Shown piece after piece: positions 32,923 through 41,615 of a DNA stretch of 45,829 nt (the stretch's first letter is position 1; each line of letters starts with the position of its first letter). A model generated the notes under the pieces. That model saw only the letters and a program-made list of their open reading frames with translations. It was not told the origin of the DNA and did not search any database. The stretch is from CTSOIL-112 sp049291875 (lineage in GTDB: Bacteria; Pseudomonadota; Gammaproteobacteria; Burkholderiales; Burkholderiaceae): positions 1 through 45,829 of the forward strand of contig JBATQE010000016.1 of assembly GCA_049291875.1 (NCBI GenBank), written 5' to 3'. A program made the translations under genes and the position numbers.

Positions 32923-33411
32923 ATGACTGATCTGGACAAGCATTCAAAAGATGCGGATGTATACGCGGCCATGCGCACGGCCGCACTGGATTTCGGCATT
33001 GACGAGTTGGCGGCGAAAATGCACACGGCGATTGGCACGTTGTACAACAAACTCAATCGAAACGACTCCTCGGCGCACCACAAGCCCACGGTGTCCGATC
33101 TGATTCAAATCGTATTTCATACCGGCAATACCGCACCGATCGCGGCGCTGTGCCGCATGTTTGGCGGGGTATTTGTGCGCCTGCCCGATTTATCCAAAAC
33201 CACAGACGATGATCTACTGCACTTGATCAACCACTGGGGTGCTGAGAACGGCGATGTGTACGAGGTCATGGCGCGGGCGTTGGCGGATCTAACGGTGACG
33301 CAAGCGGAATTTGACGAGATGCAACAGCAGACCCACGAGGCCATTGCCGCATTGCTCGAGGTCAAAGCACGTTTTGGTTCGCTGGTGGTGAAAACCCCGC
33401 GTAAACGCTGA
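32923..33411 (+). CDS. CII-like phage regulator (CP76 family)
   Basis: 162 residues. AAKMHTAIGTLYNKLNRNDS with HHKPTVSDLIQIVFHTGNTA and PIAALCRMFGGVFVRLP is the signature of the Phage_CII_CP76 family found in P2-like and defective prophages. In such phages it decides entry into lysogeny. It begins the main early operon, with GAGGAG upstream. The short palindrome GTGGTAACCAC (32858-32868) lies in its leader and could be an operator. Confidence 0.85.
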   Translation: MTDLDKHSKDADVYAAMRTAALDFGIDELAAKMHTAIGTLYNKLNRNDSSAHHKPTVSDLIQIVFHTGNTAPIAALCRMFGGVFVRLPDLSKTTDDDLLHLINHWGAENGDVYEVMARALADLTVTQAEFDEMQQQTHEAIAALLEVKARFGSLVVKTPRKR

Positions 33412-33430
33412 GTCATAGACTGCATAGACC

Positions 33431-33682
33431 ATGCCAGCCCTTCCCCCATCCCTCACGCGCCACGGCATCAAAGCCGCCGCTGACAACCTGCCCGAAGGGG
33501 CACAGGTGCAGGTCAGTGGGCGCGAGTTGGCGCGATTGTTTGGGCTGGACGTGGTGCAAGCGATTCAATCATCAAACAAAAATAATAAGGAGTTTCATCA
33601 TGCCGGACCAGCAATACAAGCAATTCAAACCCAAACCAGTAAGCCAAGTAGCCGACGAAAAGTCGAACCGCAAGGCGTATAG
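33431..33682 (+). CDS. Hypothetical small protein
   Basis: 83 residues. No ribosome site is seen before ATG 33431, and the last 28 codons overlap the next gene, which does have one (AAGGAG). The first half (HGIKAAADNLPEGAQVQVSG, then RELARLFGLDV) has protein-like composition with GC-rich third positions as in its neighbours; the overlapping tail does not. The real gene may be shorter or a remnant. No domain recognised. Confidence 0.4.
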   Translation: MPALPPSLTRHGIKAAADNLPEGAQVQVSGRELARLFGLDVVQAIQSSNKNNKEFHHAGPAIQAIQTQTSKPSSRRKVEPQGV

Positions 33683-34001
33683 CCGAGTATTTTTGGTGGA
33701 TGGAGACGCCATCGCACTATTTGACAACGAACAATTATTTTACCGAGTGAATATCAGCCGTCGTAATGATCAATGGTTTTATTGGATGGACAAAGGATTG
33801 AGCGGCATTACAGAAAGAATCGAACTGGGACGTAGACGTGTCGTGACCATAAGAAGGGATCCCTTTGGTACCGAAAAAACCGAGATGTACTTTGAATTGA
33901 TGACCGATCAAACCATCCTTTTATTGATCAGTCAGACTCCCGGAGCCGGTTTGAGCATGATGATTGAGCGCGCAGATACGACTGCGCCACGGTTAAATTA
34001 A
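33600..34001 (+). CDS. Hypothetical protein
   Basis: 133 residues from ATG 33600, with AAGGAG 8 bases upstream. The N-terminus is basic and charged; from residue ~30 the protein is strand-rich (YSRVFLVDGDAIALFDNEQL, QWFYWMDKGLSGITERIELG, VTIRRDPF...). No membrane segment or known motif. Part of the early rightward operon. Confidence 0.7.
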   Translation: MPDQQYKQFKPKPVSQVADEKSNRKAYSRVFLVDGDAIALFDNEQLFYRVNISRRNDQWFYWMDKGLSGITERIELGRRRVVTIRRDPFGTEKTEMYFELMTDQTILLLISQTPGAGLSMMIERADTTAPRLN

Positions 34002-34014
34002 AAGGAGAAAACAC

Positions 34015-34326
34015 ATGCACAACACAGAACCAAACACTCCATCAAAAGGCCGTCTGCTCGGCTATCTGTTGATCGCAATCAATGATCAAGATCAGATTAT
34101 TGCGAGTTCATGGGACGACGCGGAGGCTAAAAAATGGAATCGCAAAGCGGTATTGAAATGGTTGCGGCGTGGGTTGACGGTCAGGCGCATTGAACGCTAT
34201 GAGGCAGATCCAATGCCGATAGAGTGGTTTGCGGGAACACCTTTGGCTGAAACCTTTATATCCAGTATCCCAAAGCATGTTCATATCGATAGTGATGGTG
34301 TGACACACAGCCACGGAGGCGAGTAA
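34015..34326 (+). CDS. Hypothetical protein
   Basis: 103 residues with AAGGAG upstream. The start is followed by a strand (LLGYLLIAINDQDQIIASSW) and a basic helical region (AKKWNRKAVLKWLRRGLTVR), then a histidine-rich end (HVHIDSDGVTHSHGGE) that could bind metal. Its stop overlaps the start of the recombinase gene (TAATG). No family recognised. Confidence 0.7.
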   Translation: MHNTEPNTPSKGRLLGYLLIAINDQDQIIASSWDDAEAKKWNRKAVLKWLRRGLTVRRIERYEADPMPIEWFAGTPLAETFISSIPKHVHIDSDGVTHSHGGE

Positions 34327-35000
34327 TGGATCGCTATCTACTCCCCACCGAGCAAACCGCATTGCTCAATGCCGCCCGCTTGACCAACACCCCCACGGCG
34401 CAACGCGACTACCACCTGTTTTCGGCTTTGATTTTATCCGGCTGTCGCATTACTGAGTTTCTCAGCATTACCGTAGCGCAAACCATTGCGGCGGTGATGG
34501 GCAAAGGCTATTTATTCATTCCGCGTGAGCACCGCAAGGGGCAATACACCGACATCAAAATCTATTTGACCGCGCCCTTACGTGCCCATTTGATCGCTCT
34601 GCTTGATCTGCATGGTGAGACTGCCGAGGCATACGCGCCGCTGGTGTTTGGGCGAGGCGGCCAGCCGCTCACCGTCCGAGCGGTACAAAAACGGGTCAAG
34701 CACTGGGCGCAACAGGCGGGTATTGACCTCGATGTGTCACCGCACTGGTTCCGCCATACCCACGCCATGAATCTGATGCGTACATCGACCGCGAAAAATC
34801 CATTGCAAGTAGTTCAGCGCTCACTGGGGCAACTCTCGATCAGCAGTGCCAGCATCTATGCCCACGCGACCCGCGAGGAGGTGCAGTCTGATTTGGAGCG
34901 CGCAGCGCAGGCAATGAGTGAGTCTGTGAGCGGTAAAAAACGCGTCACGCTGGCGCAGTTGCGCCGTGCGTATGTCAATCAAATGGAGGCTGTGGCATGA
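34326..35000 (+). CDS. Tyrosine recombinase, catalytic domain only
   Basis: 224 residues, shorter than integrases (~330) because the N-terminal arm- and core-binding domains are missing. The catalytic set is R41 (SGCRITE), K71 region (EHRKGQ), H140 and R143 (HWFRHTH), and Y178 (SIYAH). The second histidine of the usual LGH is replaced by Q169 (SLGQL). Such solo domains occur in phages and plasmids as resolvases or accessory recombinases. A full tyrosine integrase is present at 42872. The overlap with both neighbours puts it in the early operon. Confidence 0.82.
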   Translation: MDRYLLPTEQTALLNAARLTNTPTAQRDYHLFSALILSGCRITEFLSITVAQTIAAVMGKGYLFIPREHRKGQYTDIKIYLTAPLRAHLIALLDLHGETAEAYAPLVFGRGGQPLTVRAVQKRVKHWAQQAGIDLDVSPHWFRHTHAMNLMRTSTAKNPLQVVQRSLGQLSISSASIYAHATREEVQSDLERAAQAMSESVSGKKRVTLAQLRRAYVNQMEAVA

Positions 35001-35359
35001 AGGGCTTTAAAACAATCATCATCAATGTTTCTAACCTGATGGAAATAGCTCTGCGCATTAAGCAGGATGAGCAAACACAAAATGACCTCAAGGAAATGGT
35101 GTTGTTTTGGGTAGGGGGGCAATCACGATTAGATAACTTTAAAGGCAATATCGAAAAGGCGTTTTGCGATCAATTCGGACGTCGTTTTTTTATGGACGTG
35201 ATGGAAGATGGTCACTATAGGGCACTAAAGCGATTCAAAAATGGTGAGGTCGAAGGCTATGACAAGATGGATGGAACGCGAGGACTGACGATCATGGATG
35301 CCACTGAATTTGATTCGGATGATTTGGAAATAACGATTACGGATATGGGGGTTTTATGA
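34997..35359 (+). CDS. Hypothetical protein
   Basis: 120 residues, overlapping the recombinase by ATGA and the next gene by ATGA. The N-terminus has TIIINVSNLMEIALRIKQ, the middle NDLKEMVLFWVGGQ, and the end is acidic (EFDSDDLEITITD). It is somewhat more AT-rich than its neighbours. No known domain. Confidence 0.72.
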   Translation: MKGFKTIIINVSNLMEIALRIKQDEQTQNDLKEMVLFWVGGQSRLDNFKGNIEKAFCDQFGRRFFMDVMEDGHYRALKRFKNGEVEGYDKMDGTRGLTIMDATEFDSDDLEITITDMGVL

Positions 35360-35769
35360 AACGTTCCAATTTAACCCGCTACCACTTCGTAATCGCCGAT
35401 GAATTCAGTGTCGTGCTCGATGTCGATCACAGCCGCGCCGATGCGGTGTTACAGCGTTGTTTCGAGCACATGCCTGTTGATCTGGCGGTGAAAATGTTGA
35501 CGCAGTTTGACCACCCGAACACCGTGGTGTTGGCGCGACTGGCGCAGAGACTGGTGCGCTTTGGCTCATTCAATATCAGCTATTGCATGGATCCGACCGT
35601 GCCGACGCCGTGGGGCTATGAGGCGCATGGCATCTATGTGGTGCGCTACGACGCGATCGACATCTCTGCGCTGGACTTTGCGCTGGTGCATGAGGGCGAT
35701 GCGCCATTGCCCGCCGAGGACATCTGCCGTCCATTTGTACCGAGCTTTTTACAAGGGAGTCAAGCATGA
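35356..35769 (+). CDS. Hypothetical protein
   Basis: 137 residues, overlapping both neighbours by ATGA. A mixed alpha/beta protein (RYHFVIADEFSVVLDVDHS; AHGIYVVRYDAIDISALDFA). No membrane segment, no recognised family. Codon use is like that of the surrounding early genes. Confidence 0.72.
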   Translation: MKRSNLTRYHFVIADEFSVVLDVDHSRADAVLQRCFEHMPVDLAVKMLTQFDHPNTVVLARLAQRLVRFGSFNISYCMDPTVPTPWGYEAHGIYVVRYDAIDISALDFALVHEGDAPLPAEDICRPFVPSFLQGSQA

Positions 35770-36089
35770 ATACACAAACCGTACAAACCGCTTTGAATCA
35801 CGTGCATTTGGCATGTTTTGGCTTTGTGCCTCGACCTGCCGAAATACCGTTTACGACCAGCTATAAAACCGAGCCGCTCAAAGCCTATGTACCGGGCGCG
35901 CCACGAGTCAAAGCAGCGTGTGTGAAGTGGACGGCGGAGGATGAAGCGCATTTGATTCGCTGCGCGCAAGCGGGCATGAAACCCAAAGACATCACGATGG
36001 CTGGGCGAAGCCCCAAATCCATCAAAGCCAAAGCTCAGTGGTTGCGCGATATGGGGCGGCTCGATTATGTGGTGAAGGGGAAATCATGA
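35766..36089 (+). CDS. Myb/SANT-like small DNA-binding protein
   Basis: 107 residues. The C-terminal half (VKWTAEDEAHLIRCAQAGMK, then PKDITMAGRSPKSIKAKAQW) fits a Myb/SANT-like three-helix unit with spaced tryptophans. The N-terminus is unassigned. It could be an early or late regulator of this phage; it overlaps the next gene by ATGA. Confidence 0.65.
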   Translation: MNTQTVQTALNHVHLACFGFVPRPAEIPFTTSYKTEPLKAYVPGAPRVKAACVKWTAEDEAHLIRCAQAGMKPKDITMAGRSPKSIKAKAQWLRDMGRLDYVVKGKS

Positions 36090-36265
36090 CAATGTTCATT
36101 TTCATTCTAAAAATAGTGCTCTTGGCATTTGTTGGTCTGATGTTTTTGATCTTTGTGCTGTGTGCCGTCGCATTGGTATTCATTTCCGATGACTGGGAGT
36201 CAGAATACGGCGAGCCGGCGCGCAATCACCCAAAGCATGGAGGGCGCAATGATGCACATCAATGA
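36086..36265 (+). CDS. Small single-pass membrane protein
   Basis: 59 residues from ATG 36086, which overlaps the previous stop; a longer frame from 36038 would run inside it. One long hydrophobic stretch (about 3-33, FIFILKIVLLAFVGLMFLIF) and a short acidic, then basic tail. Possibly a superinfection-exclusion or membrane-targeting peptide; nothing decides it. Its end overlaps the next gene by 17 bp. Confidence 0.65.
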   Translation: MTMFIFILKIVLLAFVGLMFLIFVLCAVALVFISDDWESEYGEPARNHPKHGGRNDAHQ

Positions 36266-36665
36266 TTTGCAACGCTTGTCGCACAACGGTCAGGTGTACC
36301 GCAGTTTTGGCATGGCCATCGTCGCGGATTATGGCTTTCTGGCGATGATGCCTTTGACCGATATGGAAGGGCGATTACTGGAACTGATCGATGGCTGTCC
36401 GGTGCAGTGGCAGGAGGCGTTCGCGGTGCTGTCGGTTCAGGCGGATGAGTCGCTGGCGACATTCATGGCACTATTGAATGAGCGCACGCAGCAATTACTC
36501 GCCGAGTTTTCGAGCAGTTCGGATGCGTTGCCGTGCGAGTGGCGCTGTGCGCGTGATCCGCAGTGGGGCACCTTTATCTTTGCGCACGCGTCGGGGCTAC
36601 GAATGGCATTGGATCCCTGCCGTGCCTTGACATCTGAGGCATTTGACCAACAGCGCCGAGTATAA
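36249..36665 (+). CDS. Hypothetical protein
   Basis: 138 residues from ATG 36249, with GGAGG 5 bases upstream; ATG 36252 is also possible, and 36153 is too early. Helical, acidic (LLELIDGCPVQWQEAFAVLS; VQADESLATFMALLNERTQQ). It precedes the primase-helicase and may act in replication. No family recognised. Confidence 0.68.
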   Translation: MMHINDLQRLSHNGQVYRSFGMAIVADYGFLAMMPLTDMEGRLLELIDGCPVQWQEAFAVLSVQADESLATFMALLNERTQQLLAEFSSSSDALPCEWRCARDPQWGTFIFAHASGLRMALDPCRALTSEAFDQQRRV

Positions 36666-36667
36666 CC

Positions 36668-39487
36668 ATGACAACAAACCCACACATCGGCGACTGGATC
36701 GAACGGATTAAGGATATCAACATCCACGATGTCGCCCATTTTTTAGAACTCAAACCCGCCAAAGGCAACAGCACTGGCGATAAACGACTGTACTACCGAC
36801 CTGGTGAGAACAATCCGAGCTTGTCGCTGTACAGCGCACGCCAGTTCAAAGACCACGCCACCGGTCAATCCGGCTCCTGCATCGATCTGGTGATCTATGC
36901 GGGGCAGGCCATCGAGTTCATGGACGCCGCGAAAAAAATCGGCGAATGGTTCGGGATCCCGATGCCCAAATCCGAGCAAAAAGAACGCACGGAAAAAACC
37001 CTACCCGAAAAACTGGCCGGTATCTGTACCAAGAACCCCGAGCCTGCCGTGGCCTACCTGACCAGTCGCGGCATTGCCGAATCGGTGGTGCGCGAGGCGA
37101 TTAAGCGCAAGACCGTCGGCTTTAACGACTATACCTCCGCCAAGGTCCCCGCCGGTGAGCGCGGGCATGGCGGCGCGGCGGTGGCCTTCATCGTCAGCCA
37201 ACACAATCGCGTGGTCGCGGTTGATTTTCGCTATCTGGATCCCGCCCTCAATGGTGGGCAAAAAACTGGCTGTCAGGGCGAGAAAAACGGTGCGATCTGG
37301 ACCAGCAGCCGCGAGCGGTTCAAGCGCGCCAAAACCGTGTACATCGTCGAGTCACCGATCAATGCGCTGTCGGTCGAAACCGCGTTCGAGGGCGACCCAC
37401 GCGCGCCGTACATTTGCGCCTTGGCCATTCGCGGGGTGAACAACACAAATCTGGACTGGTCATTCATGCGCGGCAAATCCGCGATCATCGCCACCGATAT
37501 GAGTGACTCGGTCAACGAGCGCACGGGGCAACGCGCCGGAATGGAGGCCGCCTATCGTCTGTACGACGCGCTCACCGCATGCGACGTCTCGGCGCGCATG
37601 GTCAATATGATCGACTGGAACGAGGGCGAGGACATCAACGATGTGCTCAATGTCTGGCACCCGCAGGAACTCAAACGCCGTCTGGCCATACTCGATGATG
37701 CGTTGATTCCCGGCCAGCCGAATGTCGGAAAAGAAGTGGAAAAATCAGTAGCTCGCCGTCGCGTGTTTCTGCCCTCGCAGGATTTTCGGGTGTATTGGAA
37801 ATACCGCACCACCGATGACTTTATGCAGTACGTCAAAGAGGTGCGCGTCACCCATGACGATGAAGGCGATGACAAAGAAGTCGAGTTATTCGATGACCTG
37901 TGTTCTTTCCGCGTCGCCGCCATGTCACGGCTCACCATACAATCGCACATGAGCACCATCAACGGTACCAAAGACAACCAATCCGAAACCGTGTTCGGCA
38001 TCTCCTGCCAAACCCCGCGCAACGGCCCGATATTGCAACGCGAGGTGATCAACGCCGACAAAATTTACAACGTGGACTGGTGGAAATCCCGCTTTGGGCA
38101 CATCTGGGCGCCGTCGGTGTTCGCTCGCATGATCACCATCATGGAACGCTCCGCAGGGCTGGCCGCGCGTGAAGTGGTGAATTTCATCGGTGTGGCATGG
38201 CGCGATGGCAAACTGGCCGCACTCGAAGGTCCCGATTGTTTTTTCACCGAGCCACAAAAACAATGTCTGTACTACAACATGACCTTCCCGCGCGGATTTC
38301 CGTCACACGCGGCGGCGATCGTCGAGGCGTATCAAGCGACCTTCAAACACAATGCGGCTTGCATTGCGCTGGTTTGGGCGCTCGGTGCACACCTTAAAAA
38401 CATCCTGAGTTTCTACCCGCATTTTCAGATGCAAGCGGAAAAAGGTTCGGGCAAATCTAAATTACTGGACGCACTGCAAACCACCTGCGCGTTTCAAATT
38501 TTGTCGGGGCAAATGCTCAAAACCGACCACCGCCGCCGTGCATCCGTGTCATATACCACACACCCGGTGGGCTGGGATGAGTTCAGCAAATTGCCCAAAT
38601 CCGTACTGGGCGACATCGACGGCCTGCTCCAGTCTACGTATCGATTCGAGTTCACCCGCGTCGGTGCGGCACTCACGCCATACCTGATGTGTGCGCCGGT
38701 TCTGCTGGCCGGTGAGGAAGTGGACGTACAGAGTTTGCAATCGAAAATTTGCCGTTCTACCCTGTCCGTGGCCAAACAAGGCGACTTGATTCCGCATCGT
38801 TTGCCGCAGTTCCCCTTGCGGCAATGGCTCGATTTCATTGCCAGCGCCGATCCTGAGCGCGTGCGCGAGGTGCATGCGCAGTACGTCAATCTGTGCCTGT
38901 CGCACGCCAAACTGGAGGCCAGCGATGCCACGGCCAAACGCATGTGCGAGAACTACGCCGCGATCTTGACCGCATGGCGACTTCTGTGCGAATTCGCCGA
39001 AATCGACGTGCATCAAGGTGACTTTATCCATGATCTGATCATCGAAATGAATCAGCACATGAGCGACACCGACGGTACACGCCTGCCGTGGGTCTGGATT
39101 ATGGAAATCCTCTGCTCGGAGCTGGATGCCAATCGATTCGAGCACCCTTATTTGTGGGAAATGGTCAGCAACGAAAACGGCGTGGAAACCCTCTGCCTGA
39201 TCCTGCGTACCAGTCACATCATGGACCACATCAGCACGGCCAACCACCTGCGCGACAAATACAACCACCTACCGATCAAAACCGCGCGCGTGTTCCGCAA
39301 CCAACTCATGAACAGCGGCGTGGTCTGGCGCGACGACATCGAGCGCAGTATCCGCGGCCGCCGCTATGCGCATATGACCGCGATTTCACTGGCAGAGCTG
39401 GAAAAACTCGGCTTGTACGCCAGTCCGAAACTACACGATGACGATCAACATGGAAAAACAGTAGGAGTCGGCTATGTCAAACGCTAA
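36668..39487 (+). CDS. Primase-helicase (Toprim domain plus P-loop ATPase)
   Basis: 939 residues. An N-terminal primase-like part includes HDVAHFLELKP and FKDHATGQSGSCIDLVIYAG (as in zinc-less CHC2-type phage primases). The Toprim core has E228 in YIVESPINALS and D277-x-x-D280 in IATDMSD. The C-terminal half is an SF3/DUF927-like ATPase: Walker A KGSGKSK near residue 593 and Walker B-like HPVGWDEF (~640). Together it would unwind and prime phage DNA, probably at the origin at 42520-42660. It is the largest early gene and the only replication enzyme seen. Confidence 0.85.
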   Translation: MTTNPHIGDWIERIKDINIHDVAHFLELKPAKGNSTGDKRLYYRPGENNPSLSLYSARQFKDHATGQSGSCIDLVIYAGQAIEFMDAAKKIGEWFGIPMPKSEQKERTEKTLPEKLAGICTKNPEPAVAYLTSRGIAESVVREAIKRKTVGFNDYTSAKVPAGERGHGGAAVAFIVSQHNRVVAVDFRYLDPALNGGQKTGCQGEKNGAIWTSSRERFKRAKTVYIVESPINALSVETAFEGDPRAPYICALAIRGVNNTNLDWSFMRGKSAIIATDMSDSVNERTGQRAGMEAAYRLYDALTACDVSARMVNMIDWNEGEDINDVLNVWHPQELKRRLAILDDALIPGQPNVGKEVEKSVARRRVFLPSQDFRVYWKYRTTDDFMQYVKEVRVTHDDEGDDKEVELFDDLCSFRVAAMSRLTIQSHMSTINGTKDNQSETVFGISCQTPRNGPILQREVINADKIYNVDWWKSRFGHIWAPSVFARMITIMERSAGLAAREVVNFIGVAWRDGKLAALEGPDCFFTEPQKQCLYYNMTFPRGFPSHAAAIVEAYQATFKHNAACIALVWALGAHLKNILSFYPHFQMQAEKGSGKSKLLDALQTTCAFQILSGQMLKTDHRRRASVSYTTHPVGWDEFSKLPKSVLGDIDGLLQSTYRFEFTRVGAALTPYLMCAPVLLAGEEVDVQSLQSKICRSTLSVAKQGDLIPHRLPQFPLRQWLDFIASADPERVREVHAQYVNLCLSHAKLEASDATAKRMCENYAAILTAWRLLCEFAEIDVHQGDFIHDLIIEMNQHMSDTDGTRLPWVWIMEILCSELDANRFEHPYLWEMVSNENGVETLCLILRTSHIMDHISTANHLRDKYNHLPIKTARVFRNQLMNSGVVWRDDIERSIRGRRYAHMTAISLAELEKLGLYASPKLHDDDQHGKTVGVGYVKR

Positions 39488-39803
39488 ATGGATCCGCCCG
39501 AAACACTATCAACCGTTGGAACTAACGGCGAAACAGGTTGCACAACTGTGCAGAACGGCCAACATTCGCCAGCCCAGCACGGAAATGCTGTCAAACGATC
39601 TGGTGCGGTTGGCCTACGCCATGCGCGCCAGCGCGATGATAAAACGCCGACTTGAGGAACGTTCGGTCGCATTCGCACTGGACGAGTTGCAGAACCCCGT
39701 TACCGTGGCCGCAGTCAGACGCTACGCCGGGCTGAACCCCCAAAAGTCCGAAACCGTCGCCGTGGATCTGAAAAAACGCGCGGCAGGAGATGTTGATGCT
39801 TGA
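39474..39803 (+). CDS. Hypothetical protein
   Basis: 109 residues, starting 14 bp inside the primase-helicase with AGGAG 7 bases upstream. Helical and basic (TAKQVAQLCRTANIRQPSTE; RASAMIKRRLEERSVAFALD). May be a DNA-binding or replication accessory factor, by place only. No family recognised. Confidence 0.7.
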   Translation: MSNAKWIRPKHYQPLELTAKQVAQLCRTANIRQPSTEMLSNDLVRLAYAMRASAMIKRRLEERSVAFALDELQNPVTVAAVRRYAGLNPQKSETVAVDLKKRAAGDVDA

Positions 39804-40161
39804 GCATGATATTGATTTCAGAATATTGGCATCTGCATTGATGTTTGAGATTCTCAAGGGCACGACATTGTGTGTTGGTAAACATACCTACACCTGTACT
39901 GGAGTCATACAGCGTGATCGGTACATTGAGATTCGTATAAAACGTGATGATAACTGCACCGCCAGAATTTACCGTTTCGCAGATCACCATTGCGGTTTTG
40001 AAAACTATAAGTCGAGCAAAAAACAGTTTCAAGCCAATGAGTTGTTGAGAGAAATTGAGAGTCAATTACTGCTGGATGTACTCAATATAAATAATCAATT
40101 CCATCAACTCAGTGGATTATTTTTTATGGCAATACAAGGCTTGGAAATGAAGTATGAATGA
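39796..40161 (+). CDS. Hypothetical protein
   Basis: 121 residues from ATG 39796, where AGGAG lies 7 bases upstream; ATG 39790 is too close to that site. The start overlaps the previous gene. It is more AT-rich than its neighbours and has a strand-rich middle (LCVGKHTYTCTGVIQRDRYI). No known domain. Confidence 0.62.
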   Translation: MLEHDIDFRILASALMFEILKGTTLCVGKHTYTCTGVIQRDRYIEIRIKRDDNCTARIYRFADHHCGFENYKSSKKQFQANELLREIESQLLLDVLNINNQFHQLSGLFFMAIQGLEMKYE

Positions 40162-40199
40162 TCAATCGATAACCTAATTTTTAACCAGAGGAGAAAACC

Positions 40200-40400
40200 A
40201 TGAACAAAAGCACCAACAAAAAACCCGTAGTCACCATCAAATTATTTGGTGCCAAAGCGTCAGGAAAAACCCGCGTAGCCGAGCGTATCGAAGCGGCATT
40301 GATTATTGGTGGCTATGCACTCAAAAAGCGCAATAGCTTGAATCAAACGATACTGATGGAGTCCGAATACAACATCGTCAAAATCATTGAAAAACAGTAA
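40200..40400 (+). CDS. Very small P-loop protein
   Basis: 66 residues with AGAGGAG upstream. VTIKLFGAKASGKTRVAERI contains a consensus Walker A loop (GAKASGKT, residues 17-24) at the end of a first strand, followed by a helix; then the chain ends after one more segment. No Walker B is present, so it cannot be a complete ATPase on its own. It may be a remnant or the seed of a nucleotide-binding regulator. Confidence 0.65.
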   Translation: MNKSTNKKPVVTIKLFGAKASGKTRVAERIEAALIIGGYALKKRNSLNQTILMESEYNIVKIIEKQ

Positions 40401-40416
40401 GAAAGGAAACCACGCC

Positions 40417-40581
40417 ATGATGACCGTCGAAGAACTGATGGATCAACTGCAAAAATATCCACCGTATTACCGAGTTTGTATAGAAACGATAACGTCTAAA
40501 AAGTACCTTGATCGTGTGGATCTGGGGACGGATGGATTTGGATCTGTGGTTGAAATGGTATTCAAACGTACAAAGGATTGA
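40417..40581 (+). CDS. Hypothetical small protein
   Basis: 54 residues from ATG 40417, with AAAGGAAA upstream. The N-terminus VEELMDQLQKYPPYYRVCI resembles many small phage proteins of unknown role that begin with a V/T-x-E-L-x-x-x-L-x-x-x-P pattern. No further evidence. Confidence 0.62.
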   Translation: MMTVEELMDQLQKYPPYYRVCIETITSKKYLDRVDLGTDGFGSVVEMVFKRTKD

Positions 40582-40583
40582 CC

Positions 40584-40859
40584 ATGCGCACCCCTGACCT
40601 ATTCGGCGATACCAAAAAAACCACCTTCAATGGCCTGTATGCCGGGGAGGTGGACGAATCGCTGACCGGCAAAACCTGCAAAGACTGCCAGCACCACAGC
40701 ACCCGCCGCGCCACCAGCCGAACCTATCACAAATGCTATTTGATGCACAGACAGTGGACGTTTACCGCCACCACGGATATATGCCTGACCCGTCCGGCAT
40801 GCGTTCAATTTCAACCAAAAATGGACTCACAACATGACTTCCCCCATCCAAACACCTGA
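40584..40859 (+). CDS. Small cysteine-rich, probable zinc-binding protein
   Basis: 91 residues from ATG 40584, two bases after the previous stop. CKDCQHHS, HKCYLMH and CLTRPAC give at least five cysteines and several histidines spaced like a treble-clef or zinc-ribbon. The N-terminus MRTPDLFGD is common in phage proteins. Its last 26 bp overlap the next gene. Function unknown. Confidence 0.65.
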   Translation: MRTPDLFGDTKKTTFNGLYAGEVDESLTGKTCKDCQHHSTRRATSRTYHKCYLMHRQWTFTATTDICLTRPACVQFQPKMDSQHDFPHPNT

Positions 40860-41103
40860 CGACTATTTCAAAGCCCCCGCCGAGGAGCAAATCAACTACC
40901 TGCGCAGTCAAGCAGTCACCGCGCAATACAAAGTCCAGCCGAATGCCTTTGTGCGCGGGATGGTCGCCGGATACCGCCCCTATGTCGGTGTCGTACCCAT
41001 GATGTTCCTGTTGCCCACCGAGTCCGAGGCGGTCGAGTGCGGCAAGGAAATGATCCCATACATCATCGCGGATCTATGCAAGGGAGGTGAAGATGGAAAA
41101 TAG
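40834..41103 (+). CDS. Hypothetical protein
   Basis: 89 residues, starting inside the previous gene. It has a hydrophobic stretch YRPYVGVVPMMFLLPTESEA in the middle that is too short and too polar for a sure membrane helix. The end overlaps the methyltransferase start and carries its ribosome site. No known domain. Confidence 0.62.
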   Translation: MTSPIQTPDDYFKAPAEEQINYLRSQAVTAQYKVQPNAFVRGMVAGYRPYVGVVPMMFLLPTESEAVECGKEMIPYIIADLCKGGEDGK

Positions 41104-41575
41104 TCAAATACAGGCAATAATTTTGGATCCATGTTGCGGCTCTCGGATGTTTTACTTCGACAAGATGGATAAACGGGTGTTGTTCGGTGATATTAGGGAT
41201 GAAGCACACATATTGTGCGACGGTAGAGAGTTGCAAATTAGACCAGACGAAAGAATGGATTTTCGACAGTTGCCATTTAATGATTGCACTTTTAAGGCGG
41301 TGGTGTTTGATCCGCCTCATCTCAAACGAGCCGGTGAAAAAAGCTGGATCGGTAAAAAATATGGAATTTTGTCCGATGACTGGCGCAATGATTTGCGTTC
41401 TGGATTTGCAGAGTGTTTCCGCGTGCTGGATACGAATGGCGTTATGATCTTTAAGTGGTCGGAGGTGCAAATTCCTTTGTCAGAGATTATCGCGCTGACA
41501 CCATATAAACCCGTGATTGGACATCGATCGGGCAAACAAGCCAATACACACTGGATACTGTTCATCAAGCCATAA
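41093..41575 (+). CDS. Mini SAM-dependent DNA methyltransferase
   Basis: 160 residues from ATG 41093, with GGAGGT 4 bases upstream. ILDPCCGSRMFYFDK (residues 10-24) is motif I of class I methyltransferases, and VVFDPPH (71-76) is the catalytic motif IV (DPPY/H), as in phage adenine or cytosine-N4 methylases. At 160 residues it holds the catalytic core without a separate target-recognition domain. No partner nuclease is nearby. It would protect phage DNA or modify its own sites. Confidence 0.8.
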   Translation: MENSQIQAIILDPCCGSRMFYFDKMDKRVLFGDIRDEAHILCDGRELQIRPDERMDFRQLPFNDCTFKAVVFDPPHLKRAGEKSWIGKKYGILSDDWRNDLRSGFAECFRVLDTNGVMIFKWSEVQIPLSEIIALTPYKPVIGHRSGKQANTHWILFIKP

Positions 41576-41586
41576 TTTGCTTTCAC

Positions 41587-41615
41587 TTGACACCCAACCT
41601 CAGGCGACGCATAAT
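41587..41615 (+). promoter_or_regulatory. Strong sigma-70 promoter of the second leader module
   Basis: TTGACA (41587-41592), 17 bp, CATAAT (41610-41615). This is the same -35 box and spacing as the promoter at 7742-7770, though the spacer here is not palindromic. Confidence 0.72.
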
